A stretch of DNA of 64,000 nucleotides. Origin: DATFVJ01 sp963727015 (GTDB lineage: Bacteria > Actinomycetota > Actinomycetes > Streptosporangiales > Streptosporangiaceae). Within the stretch, counting starts at the first letter, position 1. The number at the start of each line of letters is the position of its first letter. Both the position numbers and the translations under genes were made by a program. The stretch is from the NCBI GenBank assembly GCA_963727015.1, contig CAVSEV010000011.1, forward strand, positions 434,001 to 498,000, written 5' to 3'. The notes under the pieces were generated by a model. The model worked only from the letters and a program-made list of their open reading frames with translations, did not search any database and was not told where the DNA came from. This document shows positions 53,073 to 60,898 of this stretch, piece by piece.

Positions 53073-53213
53073 ATGTCATCGACTGGCGGATATGCCACCG
53101 CGCGCCACGGGCTGATCGCTGCGCGCGGCTCGCACGACACCAGGACACGAGTCCGCGCCTGTCACGAGGCGACAGCGGCCGCGATGACCTTGCTCACCCA
53201 CGAGGAGACCTGA
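53073..53213 (+). CDS. Short leader-type reading frame
   Basis: 46 residues (MSSTGGYATARHGLIAARGS, HDTRTRVRACHEATAAAMTL, LTHEET) with no recognised family. It begins a few bases after the predicted transcription start. Its TGA overlaps an ATG (53213) that has a strong GAGGAG ribosome site, the start expected for the next gene. It could be a small protein or a leader whose translation feeds the next gene. Confidence 0.4.
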   Translation: MSSTGGYATARHGLIAARGSHDTRTRVRACHEATAAAMTLLTHEET

Positions 53214-53256
53214 TGAAGACCGGAGCCAGATAGGCCTCGCCGTCACGGCAGGTTAT

Positions 53257-53976
53257 GTGCTCGGCAGATTCCACAAGATGAAGTGGGCGCTGGCACTCGC
53301 TGCCATGGGCGCGCGTAAGCGGCTCGGCGGCACGCAGGGAGAGTTGCTGCGGCAAGGGACGAAATTGCTCGGTTCGTCACCTGAGCTCAGCAACCTGACC
53401 GAAGACATGCGCCGCCGCCTCGTCGAGGCCGGCAAGGCCGCGGCCGTGGCGGCGGTCACCAAGAGAATCGACTCCCTCAGCGACAACTTGCGGGAGCGCA
53501 GCGACGTTCTCCGGACCGTGGGCAGCCCAGCAGCAAGCGGCAACCCCACAGTAGGCAACGAAGAGCCCGTCGATGAAGCGGACCAGCAAATTCCTGACCC
53601 CGTCGATGAGGTGGACGAGCAAAGCCCTGACGCCGTCAATGCGGTGAACAAGCCACTTCATGACACCGAAGAAGACGGAGAAGACAACTCGCGCCCTGCC
53701 AGGCAGACGGGCTCATCCCGCTCGCGCCAGTCGCCGACGGAGCGAAAGGGCACGCAGCGGCCGCCTAGCGGATCGCCGGACAGCACGGCATCAAGTCGTC
53801 CGCGCACCCGTGCCGAGTCGCCCGGGCAGGAAAGCCCGAGCCGGACCCGGCGCCACAGTGGCAATGGGGCGGCTGAGAGTGAGGCGGCCGTACCGAGGAG
53901 CACGAGGCGCGCACCGGACGGCAGGCCGCCGAGCGGGCGGTCGGCCATCAGCAGGACCCAGGGAGGGCGTCGATGA
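53257..53976 (+). CDS. Gas-vesicle operon protein, GvpY-like
   Basis: 239 residues from GTG 53257. The beginning AGYVLGRFHKMKWALALAAM, GARKRL and EDMRRRLVEAGKAAAVAAVT match a protein of actinomycete gvp clusters (wrongly called DNA primase in some genomes). The C-terminal half is disordered, acidic then Arg/Ser/Pro-rich. Family members start about 10 residues earlier. Here ATG 53213 with a strong ribosome site opens a frame that stops after six codons, and a one-base shift would join it to QIGLAVTAGYVLGR. The gene may therefore be frameshifted at its start. Confidence 0.62.
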   Translation: MLGRFHKMKWALALAAMGARKRLGGTQGELLRQGTKLLGSSPELSNLTEDMRRRLVEAGKAAAVAAVTKRIDSLSDNLRERSDVLRTVGSPAASGNPTVGNEEPVDEADQQIPDPVDEVDEQSPDAVNAVNKPLHDTEEDGEDNSRPARQTGSSRSRQSPTERKGTQRPPSGSPDSTASSRPRTRAESPGQESPSRTRRHSGNGAAESEAAVPRSTRRAPDGRPPSGRSAISRTQGGRR

Positions 53977-54698
53977 CTGAGCAAGCGGAGCAAGTCGCCA
54001 AAGGCGCAGGGCCGATTGGCGCCCTCGTCTCCGATCTGCCCACAGACCGGCTGATGAAGGAGTTCGAAGACTTCCTGGGCGCGGTCGCAGAGCGTGCGGT
54101 TGCCTTCGCGGCCGACAAAGTCGGTACCGCCACCGAGCGGCTGACCAGATACGCGGAAAAGGGCGGCAGCCCGGCAGGCAAGGCCGCGGCAACAGCCGCG
54201 GCAACAGGAGCGCGTGCGCTCGGCCAGGGTAAGTCGCCGGTGCGTGCGCTCATGACCGCTGGGATGAGTGGCGTCAAGGAGAAGATCGGTCAGGTGGCCG
54301 GCGGTGGTGGCGGCGACAGCGGCGGCAAGAAGCTGAAGGTCACGAACATTGTCGAGCAAATCGACGTCGGCGTACCCGTCGATGTCGCGTACAACCTGTG
54401 GACGCAGTTCCGGGACTTCCCGAGCTTCATGAAGAAGGTCGAGAACGTGGAGCAAGAGGACGACGAGAAGCTGACCTGGAAGGCTCAGGTCCTCTGGTCG
54501 CACCGGACCTGGCGTTCAACCATTACCGAGCAGGTCCCGGACGAGCGGATCATCTGGCAATCGGAGGGCGACAAGGGTTACGTCGACGGCGCCGTGACGT
54601 TCCACGAAATCACGCCGGACCTGACACGCATCCTCGTCGTGCTCGAATATCACCCGCAGGGGTTCTTCGAGCGGACAGGCAACATCTGGCGAGCCTAG
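53973..54698 (+). CDS. Gas-vesicle SRPBCC protein (GvpZ-like), main part before an amber stop
   Basis: 241 residues. A helical N-terminus (DRLMKEFEDFLGAVAERAVA) is followed by an SRPBCC/cyclase-like domain: KVTNIVEQIDVGVPVDVAYN, LWTQFRDFPSFMKKVENVEQ, RTWRSTITEQVPDERIIWQS and GYVDGAVTFHEITPDLTRIL. TAG at 54696-54698 stops the frame inside the conserved ...GNIWRA-x-GRRVRLELKHFR sequence, where relatives have Gln. The same frame then stays open to 55193. Its start overlaps the previous gene (ATGA). A C-to-T change of CAG is the simplest cause. Confidence 0.75.
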   Translation: MTEQAEQVAKGAGPIGALVSDLPTDRLMKEFEDFLGAVAERAVAFAADKVGTATERLTRYAEKGGSPAGKAAATAAATGARALGQGKSPVRALMTAGMSGVKEKIGQVAGGGGGDSGGKKLKVTNIVEQIDVGVPVDVAYNLWTQFRDFPSFMKKVENVEQEDDEKLTWKAQVLWSHRTWRSTITEQVPDERIIWQSEGDKGYVDGAVTFHEITPDLTRILVVLEYHPQGFFERTGNIWRA

Positions 54699-54743
54699 GG
54701 CAGGCGGGTCCGGCTTGAGCTCAAGCACTTCCGCCGGCAGATC

Positions 54744-55193
54744 ATGACCCAGGCCATCCTGCACCCTGACGAGGTCGAGGGCTGGCGCGGCGAGATACGG
54801 GACGGCGAAGTGGTCCGTGCCCACGGGGAGCGGGGTGAGCAGGAGCCAGCGGACGGGGATTCGGTTACGGACGGCGACGACGCAGAGGCTGAAGATCAGG
54901 CAGAGGCCGGCGACGATTATGACGAGTATGAGGCCGACCTCGACGACGAATACGACCAGGACGACCAGGACGACGACGCATCGGCGCCGCCCGAGGATCT
55001 TGATGCCGATCAGGATGACCAGGCAGAGCCGGAAGACGAGTATCAGCACGACGAGGAGCCCTCTGACGAGCAGGAGTACGAGGACTCCGGCGAGGACGAG
55101 GGTGGGCCGGAATCGCTCAACGGCGAAGTCGGCGGGCAGGCTCGCGATGGCGTCCCCCGGCGCGGCCGGGGCGTGACGACGGGAAGCCGGTGA
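54744..55193 (+). CDS. Acidic C-terminal part of the GvpZ-like protein
   Basis: 149 residues in the same frame as the preceding gene, after its TAG. From ATG 54744 it reads MTQAILHPDEVEGWRGEIRD and then a long Asp/Glu/Tyr-rich tail (DDYDEYEADLDDEYDQDDQD). The codons between the TAG and this ATG still encode the conserved GRRVRLELKHFRRQI, so this is the rest of one interrupted gene. It could be made by readthrough or by internal initiation, but no clear ribosome site precedes this ATG. Confidence 0.6.
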   Translation: MTQAILHPDEVEGWRGEIRDGEVVRAHGERGEQEPADGDSVTDGDDAEAEDQAEAGDDYDEYEADLDDEYDQDDQDDDASAPPEDLDADQDDQAEPEDEYQHDEEPSDEQEYEDSGEDEGGPESLNGEVGGQARDGVPRRGRGVTTGSR

Positions 55194-55197
55194 ACCT

Positions 55198-55632
55198 GTG
55201 ACCACGCCCGCCGTCAGGCCCCAGCCGCGGAGCTACATCGACCGGCCATCGCCCAGCGGCCTGGCCGAGGTCCTGGAACTGATACTCGACAAAGGGCTCG
55301 TGATTGATATCTACGTGCGGATTTCGCTCGTGGGAATCGAACTCCTTACCATCGACGCCCGGATCGTGGTGGCGAGCGTCGACACCTATCTCCGCTTCGC
55401 CGAAGCGGTGAACCGCCTGGATCTCACCCAGACACAAACTCATCGCCTGCCCGAGCTTATGGACGACCTTCGCGAGGGCGGGGCCAGGTCCAAGACGAAA
55501 GGCGCGCTGCAAGGGGTCAAGGAGAAGCTCGGCGAAACCCTGAACGCCCGCAACGGCGCGGACGGTGCGCAGGAGAACGAAGAAGCAGAGCTCAGGCCGC
55601 GTGAGCAGCGGTACAGAAGAGGGGGCCCATAG
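55198..55632 (+). CDS. gvpA: Gas vesicle structural protein GvpA
   Basis: 144 residues. The GvpA fold is at about 18-72: SGLAEVLELILDKGLVIDIY, VRISLVGIELLTIDARIVVA and SVDTYLRFAEAV. GvpA polymerises into the ribbed wall of the gas vesicle. A tail of 70 residues (TQTHRLPELMDDLREGGARS...) extends beyond the usual 70-residue core. Such tails are common in actinomycete GvpA. GTG 55198 lies 5 bases after the previous stop. It is the best candidate for the major wall protein, since the other GvpA-like proteins here are less similar. Confidence 0.9.
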   Translation: MTTPAVRPQPRSYIDRPSPSGLAEVLELILDKGLVIDIYVRISLVGIELLTIDARIVVASVDTYLRFAEAVNRLDLTQTQTHRLPELMDDLREGGARSKTKGALQGVKEKLGETLNARNGADGAQENEEAELRPREQRYRRGGP

Positions 55633-55634
55633 CC

Positions 55635-56510
55635 ATGAGCCCGGCCCGGCGGCCGGGTGCCCGGATGGGCGCGTCCGTACCTGACGGTCACCCGTTGCCA
55701 GGACCGCGCTACGTCTACGGAATCGTGCCATCCACGGCGCCCGTGCCCGGCCGCCTGCGCGGCGTCGGAGATCCGGCCGGCCGCGTGTCGCTCGTCGCGC
55801 ACCGGCGCATCGCCGCCGTAACGAGCGGTGTCCAGCGTGGCCAGCCGATGGGCACCCCTGCGGACCTGCGCGCGCATGCGAATGTGCTCAACACGCTGGT
55901 CACGTCGGCGCCGGTGCTGCCGATGCGGTTCGGCGGGGTCATGGCAGACCAGGAGGCGGTCGTCGCCGAGTTGCTAGCGCGGCACTATGACACGTTCACC
56001 GGCCGCCTTGACCGGCTCGATGGCCACGAACAATTCACGATCAAGGGCCGTTACGTCGGCGACATCGCACTCCGTGAGCTGCTGACGGCAGATCCGGAGG
56101 CCATGCGGCTGCGTGAATTCCTGCGGGGCCGCACCGCCGGAACCTGGCGCCCGGAAAGCATCCGGCTTGGCGAGCTTGTTGCCCGGGCACTGGAACGCAC
56201 GAAACTGGCCGACATGGATGCGCTGATCGACGCGCTCGCACCGCACTGCGCCGCCATCGCGGAACACGGCACTTCCGCACCGGACAGCGCGGTGCACGCC
56301 GCGTTCCTGGTGCGGCAGCCGCGGCGCCCCGGGTTCGAGCGGGCCGCGGAGGAACTGGGCCGACGCTGGCACGGCCGGATCCGGCTGCGCCTCGTCGGGC
56401 CGATCGCGCCTTTCGACTTCGCCGAGCCGCCTGAGGGGGACGAGCCATGGGCTTGTTTACCGGTCTGCTTACACTTCCCATTGCCCCGGTGCGCGGCGTC
56501 GTCTGGCTGA
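55635..56510 (+). CDS. gvpF: Gas vesicle protein GvpF (GvpF/L family)
   Basis: 291 residues. YVYGIVPSTAPVPGRLRGVG, RVSLVAHRRIAAVTSGVQRG, NVLNTLVTSAPVLPMRFGGV and HEQFTIKGRYVGDIALRELL are the GvpF/L blocks, and RLRLVGPIAPFDF is the C-terminal family end. GvpF assists GvpA assembly. About 30 residues follow that end (AEPPEGDEPWACLP...), and they are read over the first 64 bases of gvpG in another frame, so the natural stop may have been lost. It begins 2 bases after gvpA. Confidence 0.9.
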   Translation: MSPARRPGARMGASVPDGHPLPGPRYVYGIVPSTAPVPGRLRGVGDPAGRVSLVAHRRIAAVTSGVQRGQPMGTPADLRAHANVLNTLVTSAPVLPMRFGGVMADQEAVVAELLARHYDTFTGRLDRLDGHEQFTIKGRYVGDIALRELLTADPEAMRLREFLRGRTAGTWRPESIRLGELVARALERTKLADMDALIDALAPHCAAIAEHGTSAPDSAVHAAFLVRQPRRPGFERAAEELGRRWHGRIRLRLVGPIAPFDFAEPPEGDEPWACLPVCLHFPLPRCAASSG

Positions 56511-56698
56511 GCGAGCAGGTGCTCGACCAAGCAACCCTCGAGGTTAACGAACCTGTGGCTGTCTACCAGCGCCTCGCGGAGATCGAGGAGGCCACGGCGG
56601 CAGGAGAGATATCCCCGCAAGAGGCCGCTGAAGCGGAAGAGCAATTGGTCGCGCGGCTCATGTGGGCTCGCGCGGGCGGCGGTCAACCGGAGGTGTGA
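56447..56698 (+). CDS. gvpG: Gas vesicle protein GvpG
   Basis: 83 residues: MGLFTGLLTLPIAPVRGVVW, LSEQVLDQATLEVNEPVAVY, QRLAEIEEATAAGEISPQEA. This is the typical GvpG, a small helical accessory protein with a hydrophobic start. It overlaps the gvpF 3' end by 64 bases. The next gene follows after 3 bases. Confidence 0.92.
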   Translation: MGLFTGLLTLPIAPVRGVVWLSEQVLDQATLEVNEPVAVYQRLAEIEEATAAGEISPQEAAEAEEQLVARLMWARAGGGQPEV

Positions 56699-56701
56699 GG
56701 C

Positions 56702-57229
56702 ATGCCACGAAACAGCGGCGGCACTCGCCGCGAGGACGGGCAGAACGGGCACGTCAGAGAGGCGGACTTGGCGGACAACGGGCCGGGCACAGCGGAAGGC
56801 GGCGCAAGAGGCCGCAGTTACACTACCCGCAGTGGCCGGGCACACGATGCTGGTACACGCGATGCTCGTGCACGCGACGCCAGGGCAGGTGGCTCCGGCG
56901 CAGGTGACCCCGGGGCAGCTGACTCCGGCGGCGCCCACGACGCCGCATCGCGTGAGCGGGCAAGGCGGTGGCCACTGGGAGCCAGGCAAGCTGCGCAGCG
57001 GGCGGCACGGCAGGTGCTCGAGCTGACCGGACGCCAGCCGGAGAATGTGATCTCGATCGCGAAGGACGAGGAAGGCTGGCAGGTCGGAGTCGAGGTCGTC
57101 GAAATGCACCGCATCCCCGACTCCGCCGACATCCTTGCCGTCTATCACGTTGGTCTCGATGCGCGCGGCGAACTCGTCGCATGCCAGCGCGAGCGGCGCT
57201 ATCACCGCGGCAGCACCGAGGGGGGCTGA
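56702..57229 (+). CDS. gvpO: Gas vesicle protein GvpO
   Basis: 175 residues. The C-terminal half is the GvpO domain: ARQVLELTGRQPENVISIAK, EEGWQVGVEVVEMHRIPDSA, DILAVYHVGLDARGELVACQ and RERRYHRG. The N-terminal half is Gly/Ala/Asp/Arg-rich and disordered, with repeats of THDARAR type, as in other actinomycete GvpO proteins. In haloarchaea GvpO affects gvp expression, but its role in actinomycetes is open. Confidence 0.9.
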   Translation: MPRNSGGTRREDGQNGHVREADLADNGPGTAEGGARGRSYTTRSGRAHDAGTRDARARDARAGGSGAGDPGAADSGGAHDAASRERARRWPLGARQAAQRAARQVLELTGRQPENVISIAKDEEGWQVGVEVVEMHRIPDSADILAVYHVGLDARGELVACQRERRYHRGSTEGG

Positions 57230-57230
57230 G

Positions 57231-57650
57231 ATGACGCAGCCATGGAGCAGCGCCGCACGGGCGCCCGGGCGCCCCGAGCCCGCCAACCTGGCCGACATCC
57301 TCGAACGCGTGCTGGACAAGGGCATCGTGGTGGCCGGTGACATACGCGTGAACCTGCTGGACATCGAGTTGCTCACGATCCGGCTTCGGCTGCTGATCGC
57401 ATCCGTCGACCGGGCACGCGAAATGGGCATCGACTGGTGGGAACACGATCCAACCCTCTCGTCGGGCAAGGGTGGCCTCGCCGACGAAAACCGTCGGCTG
57501 CGGGAGCGCATCGGCGAACTCGAGACAGCGGCCGACGGCGGTGGCGACGCACGCGCAGGTGCCATCCCGGCCGATCGCGAGGCGGCCGATGCAGCCGGGC
57601 GGCAGATTCGCACCCGCCGCTCACGTCCAGGCCAGGACAACGATGGCTGA
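57231..57650 (+). CDS. gvpJ: Gas vesicle protein GvpJ (GvpA-like)
   Basis: 139 residues with a GvpA-type fold at about 17-70: ANLADILERVLDKGIVVAGD, IRVNLLDIELLTIRLRLLIA, SVDRAREMGIDWWEHDP. The DPxLS-type ending of the core and the charged helical tail fit GvpJ, a minor wall or tip component. ATG 57231 is one base after the gvpO stop codon, and its end overlaps gvpL by 8 bases. Confidence 0.88.
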   Translation: MTQPWSSAARAPGRPEPANLADILERVLDKGIVVAGDIRVNLLDIELLTIRLRLLIASVDRAREMGIDWWEHDPTLSSGKGGLADENRRLRERIGELETAADGGGDARAGAIPADREAADAAGRQIRTRRSRPGQDNDG

Positions 57651-58479
57651 CAATAGCGCCACCTGGGTGTACGCGGTCACCCGCGACCCCGATCCGGTCC
57701 TGCTGCGGGGCGCCGGGGTGGGCGGCGAACCGGTACGGGCCATCGGCGATGCAGAGTTGGCCGCAGTGGCCGGCTCGGTCGACGCGAACGCCTTCGGCGA
57801 AGCGGCACTTGAGCGCAGGCTGTCCGATCCGGATGAGCTCGAGGCGATCGCCCGCGCCCACCACCAGGTGATCGAGATCGTCGCGGCGGCGCGCCCCACA
57901 TTGCCGCTGCGGCTCGCCACGGTGTACCGCGACGATGACCGGGTCCGCGCGCTCTTGACGCAGCGGCGAGCCGAATTCGCCGACATGCTGCGCTGGCTCG
58001 ACGGCCGCACCGAGTACGGCGTGAAGGTGTGGGCGGATCCGGAGGTCATGACCGGCGGTGATAAGCAAGCGCAGGCGGGACAGACGATGCAGGCGCCAGG
58101 CGGCCGCGCGCCATATGTTGACGGCAATGGCGCGACTGGCCGCGGCCCGACCGCGGGAACGGCGTACCTGTTGCGGCGCCGTGCCAATCTGACGGCACGT
58201 GCCGACGGGTGGCAGCGCGGCGCGGCACGCGGGGATGAGATCCACGCCGCCCTCGGCAGGCTGGCCGTCGCCGCACGCAGGCACGCACCCCAGGACCCGC
58301 GGCTGACCGGAAACGAAGACGGCTGGATGGTGCTTAACGGCGCCTACCTCGTCGATTCCGGCCGGAGCCAGGAATTCGCCGCGACCGCAAGCGCGATGGT
58401 GAGCGGGCTTGCCGGGTTCCGGCTCGACGTGACAGGTCCGTGGCCGGCGTACTCGTTCAGCGTCGGTCGCGATCAATGA
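57643..58479 (+). CDS. gvpL: Gas vesicle protein GvpL (GvpF/L family)
   Basis: 278 residues. TWVYAVTRDPDPVLLRGAGV, EAIARAHHQVIEIVAAARPT, LPLRLATVYRDDDRVRALLT and RWLDGRTEYGVKVWADPE, with the end GFRLDVTGPWPAYSFSVG, are GvpL-type features of the GvpF/L family. It is an accessory protein of assembly. It overlaps gvpJ (8 bases) and gvpS (ATGA). Confidence 0.9.
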   Translation: MADNSATWVYAVTRDPDPVLLRGAGVGGEPVRAIGDAELAAVAGSVDANAFGEAALERRLSDPDELEAIARAHHQVIEIVAAARPTLPLRLATVYRDDDRVRALLTQRRAEFADMLRWLDGRTEYGVKVWADPEVMTGGDKQAQAGQTMQAPGGRAPYVDGNGATGRGPTAGTAYLLRRRANLTARADGWQRGAARGDEIHAALGRLAVAARRHAPQDPRLTGNEDGWMVLNGAYLVDSGRSQEFAATASAMVSGLAGFRLDVTGPWPAYSFSVGRDQ

Positions 58480-58721
58480 CTGTGCATGAGCCGGCCGGAG
58501 CCGACATCGCGGCGCGGATGCCCGGGCGGCAGGTCGCGCTCGTGGACCTCCTCGACCGCGTGCTTGCCGGTGGGGTCGTCATTGCGGGCGAAGTGACGTT
58601 GTCTATCGCCGACGTCGACCTGGTCCGTATCTCGCTCCGGGCGCTCGTCGTGTCTATCCGCGCAGGCATGTGCGAGCCAGGCAACGCTCACCGAGCGGGC
58701 AGCTGGGAACGCACGACATGA
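58476..58721 (+). CDS. gvpS: Gas vesicle protein GvpS (GvpA-like)
   Basis: 81 residues with a GvpA-like core: QVALVDLLDRVLAGGVVIAG, EVTLSIADVDLVRISLRALV, VSIRAG. Third GvpA-family member of the operon, in the GvpS position between gvpL and gvpK. The 4-base overlaps on both sides indicate coupled translation. Confidence 0.88.
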   Translation: MTVHEPAGADIAARMPGRQVALVDLLDRVLAGGVVIAGEVTLSIADVDLVRISLRALVVSIRAGMCEPGNAHRAGSWERTT

Positions 58722-59047
58722 ACACCGACCGCGGACCCGGCGGCGCGACCGGGGCACCGGCACTGCCCGGGCTCGGCAGGAATCTAGCCATCGATCCCGA
58801 GTCAGCGGAGCGAAGCCTGGTCGCCCTCGTCCTCACGGTGGTCGAACTGTTGCGTCAACTGATGGAACGCCAGGCCATCCGCCGCGTAGATCAGGGAGAT
58901 CTCACCGCTGACCAGGTGGAAAAGGTCGGGGCAACGCTCATGGCCCTCGACGCCCGGATGAACGAGCTTTGCGACCACTTCGGGCTCGCCCTCGATGACC
59001 TCAACCTTGACCTCGGTCCGCTCGGCCCGCTGCTGAACAGGGACTGA
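58718..59047 (+). CDS. gvpK: Gas vesicle protein GvpK
   Basis: 109 residues: LAIDPESAERSLVALVLTVV, ELLRQLMERQAIRRVDQGDL, TADQVEKVGATLMALDARMN, ELCDHFGLALDDLNLDLGPL. This is a typical full-length GvpK, an essential accessory protein in known systems. It is the last gene of the operon. The 250 bases after it contain no gene. Confidence 0.93.
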   Translation: MNTDRGPGGATGAPALPGLGRNLAIDPESAERSLVALVLTVVELLRQLMERQAIRRVDQGDLTADQVEKVGATLMALDARMNELCDHFGLALDDLNLDLGPLGPLLNRD

Positions 59048-59300
59048 CGAGCAGGGACTGACGGCGCAGCCACATCCCGCGCGGAAAGCCCATTCTCGGC
59101 GGTATCCGGATGGATCCGGTAGTTGCATGCGCACCCGCAGCATGCCGCTGAGATGTCTGCACCATAAACCACGACGAGCCGGGCGTCTAACCCTTAGGCC
59201 ATAGTCACCCATCGCCGGACCCTTGCCGACATGATCCAAGTACCCATGTACTGGCGGGAATCGGCATGATGATGGGGCCGGGTGAGCCAGAGGAGACTGA

Positions 59301-60854
59301 ATGGAGCCGCAGCACGCGCTCTTCGAGCCGTTGCGCCGACTTGATCCGGAACGTATCGGCTCCTACGTTCTGCTCGGCCGGCTCGGTGCCGGCGCCATGG
59401 GCCGGGTTTACCTGGGTAGATCGGCCGCGGGGCGCCTCGTCGCGGTCAAGACGATCAGGCTTGAATTCGCGGAAGAAGACGATTTCCGCGCCCGCTTCGC
59501 CCACGAGGTTGCCGCGGCACGCCGGGTCAGCGGAGTTTTCACGGCGGCCGTGGTCGCCGCCGACCCGGACGCCGACCTGCCCTGGCTTGCCACCGCCTAC
59601 GTACCCGCGCCCTCCTTAGATCGCCTGGTGCGGGCCTGTGGCCCGCTGCCGGTGCCGACCATCCGCTGGCTAGCGGCAGGATGCGCCGAGGCGCTCGAGT
59701 CGATCCACGGCGCCGGGCTCGTGCACAGGGACCTGAAACCCTCGAATGTGCTCGTGTCGCCCGACGGGCCCAGGGTCATCGACTTCGGGGTGGCGCGGAC
59801 AGCGGAACGCATCCACCTCACCTCCACCCACGGGTCCGTGGGCACGCCCGCCTACATGGCGCCCGAGCAGGCGCGAGATACCCGGCAGGCGACGACGGCA
59901 AGCGACGTGTTCTCGCTCGGCTCGACGCTACTGTTCGCCGCGAGTGGGCACCCCCCGTACCGGGGCCAGACAGCGATGGACATCCTGGTGCGGCTCGCGA
60001 CCGAGCCACCCGACATCAGCGGCCTGCCGAAAGAACTGACCGACATCGTGACCGGCTGCCTGGACAGGGACCCGGCCAAGCGCCCGACCTCGGCGTCGCT
60101 GCTAGGGCAGCTCGCACCGTATATGGATGCTGGGGCCGGGCATGGGTTCGGCGCTGCGCTGCCTGATGCGGCCCTCGGCCTGATGGAGGACTACCGGCAT
60201 GGTCCTGGAGGCTCGCCCCGGGCTGCGGGTGAAACCGAGGATGATTCCACCATCGGATCCGTTGTGTCCCTGCGCGGGCCAGGCCATCTCGCCAAGCGCC
60301 GCAAACTTGGGCGGCGCCGATCCGCCAAGGCGCCGCAGCCCGGCAGGCCAGACTCACCCCTGCGAAGGCCCCGGCGGGGCAGCAGGATCGCGACTGTGGT
60401 CGCCGCGGCGGCCGCAGTGGCCGCCCTGGTGGTCGGGGTCAGCCTGCTTGACGAGTCGATCAACAGCGGCGGGAACCCCACGGCGCAGCGCCCGTTCCCG
60501 CCACCGCCGGCGCCGGCGATTCCGCCACCGTCGGTAGCTGGAACCACGCTACCCGGCCCCGGTGGACAGCGTGGAAATGAGCTGATCACGCTGAACCAAG
60601 CCAGTGGCGACGGATACACCGGCTTCGTTGTCCATGGTGGCGGGTGGCCGTCGGGCCAGCGGATCACGGTACGGCTGGACGGGCGCGCGTCGCCCTACAT
60701 GCCCACCGTCGATTCGGCCGGAACGTTCAGTTACACGATCAACCAAGGGAACGAATTCTTCTCCGCAAGGATGCCCCGTGGGAGTTACACGGTCGTTGTG
60801 ACCGCGCCAGGGGGCGAGGCGGCCAGGGTCTCGTTCACAGTCGATCACCCGTGA
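59301..60854 (+). CDS. Membrane Ser/Thr protein kinase (PknB type)
   Basis: 517 residues. The kinase domain at about 18-275 has the Gly loop LLGRLGAGAMGRVYLGRS, the lysine in LVAVKTIRLEF, the catalytic loop GLVHRDLKPSNVLVSPDG, DFG as VIDFGVARTAER and the APE segment VGTPAYMAPEQARD. A membrane helix (IATVVAAAAAVAALVVGVSL) separates it from an outer domain of about 100 residues, Pro-rich then beta-rich (ISLNQASGDGYTGFVVHGG-like, VTAPGGEAARVSF). The ribosome site AGAGGAG precedes ATG 59301. It faces the FHA-like gene convergently. Confidence 0.93.
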   Translation: MEPQHALFEPLRRLDPERIGSYVLLGRLGAGAMGRVYLGRSAAGRLVAVKTIRLEFAEEDDFRARFAHEVAAARRVSGVFTAAVVAADPDADLPWLATAYVPAPSLDRLVRACGPLPVPTIRWLAAGCAEALESIHGAGLVHRDLKPSNVLVSPDGPRVIDFGVARTAERIHLTSTHGSVGTPAYMAPEQARDTRQATTASDVFSLGSTLLFAASGHPPYRGQTAMDILVRLATEPPDISGLPKELTDIVTGCLDRDPAKRPTSASLLGQLAPYMDAGAGHGFGAALPDAALGLMEDYRHGPGGSPRAAGETEDDSTIGSVVSLRGPGHLAKRRKLGRRRSAKAPQPGRPDSPLRRPRRGSRIATVVAAAAAVAALVVGVSLLDESINSGGNPTAQRPFPPPPAPAIPPPSVAGTTLPGPGGQRGNELITLNQASGDGYTGFVVHGGGWPSGQRITVRLDGRASPYMPTVDSAGTFSYTINQGNEFFSARMPRGSYTVVVTAPGGEAARVSFTVDHP

Positions 60855-60898
60855 CCCGCGCGGGAGTGACCGCAAGCGCGGCGGCGCGCCGGGCCTGA

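Noticed and set aside
52350..58721. A second unrelated gene set on the minus strand of the gas-vesicle region
   Set aside because: All minus-strand frames there are antisense shadows without domain motifs.
59150..59215. tRNA-like look on the minus strand (CCTAAGGGTTAGACGCC)
   Set aside because: No acceptor stem, T-loop or anticodon arm could be closed into a cloverleaf.
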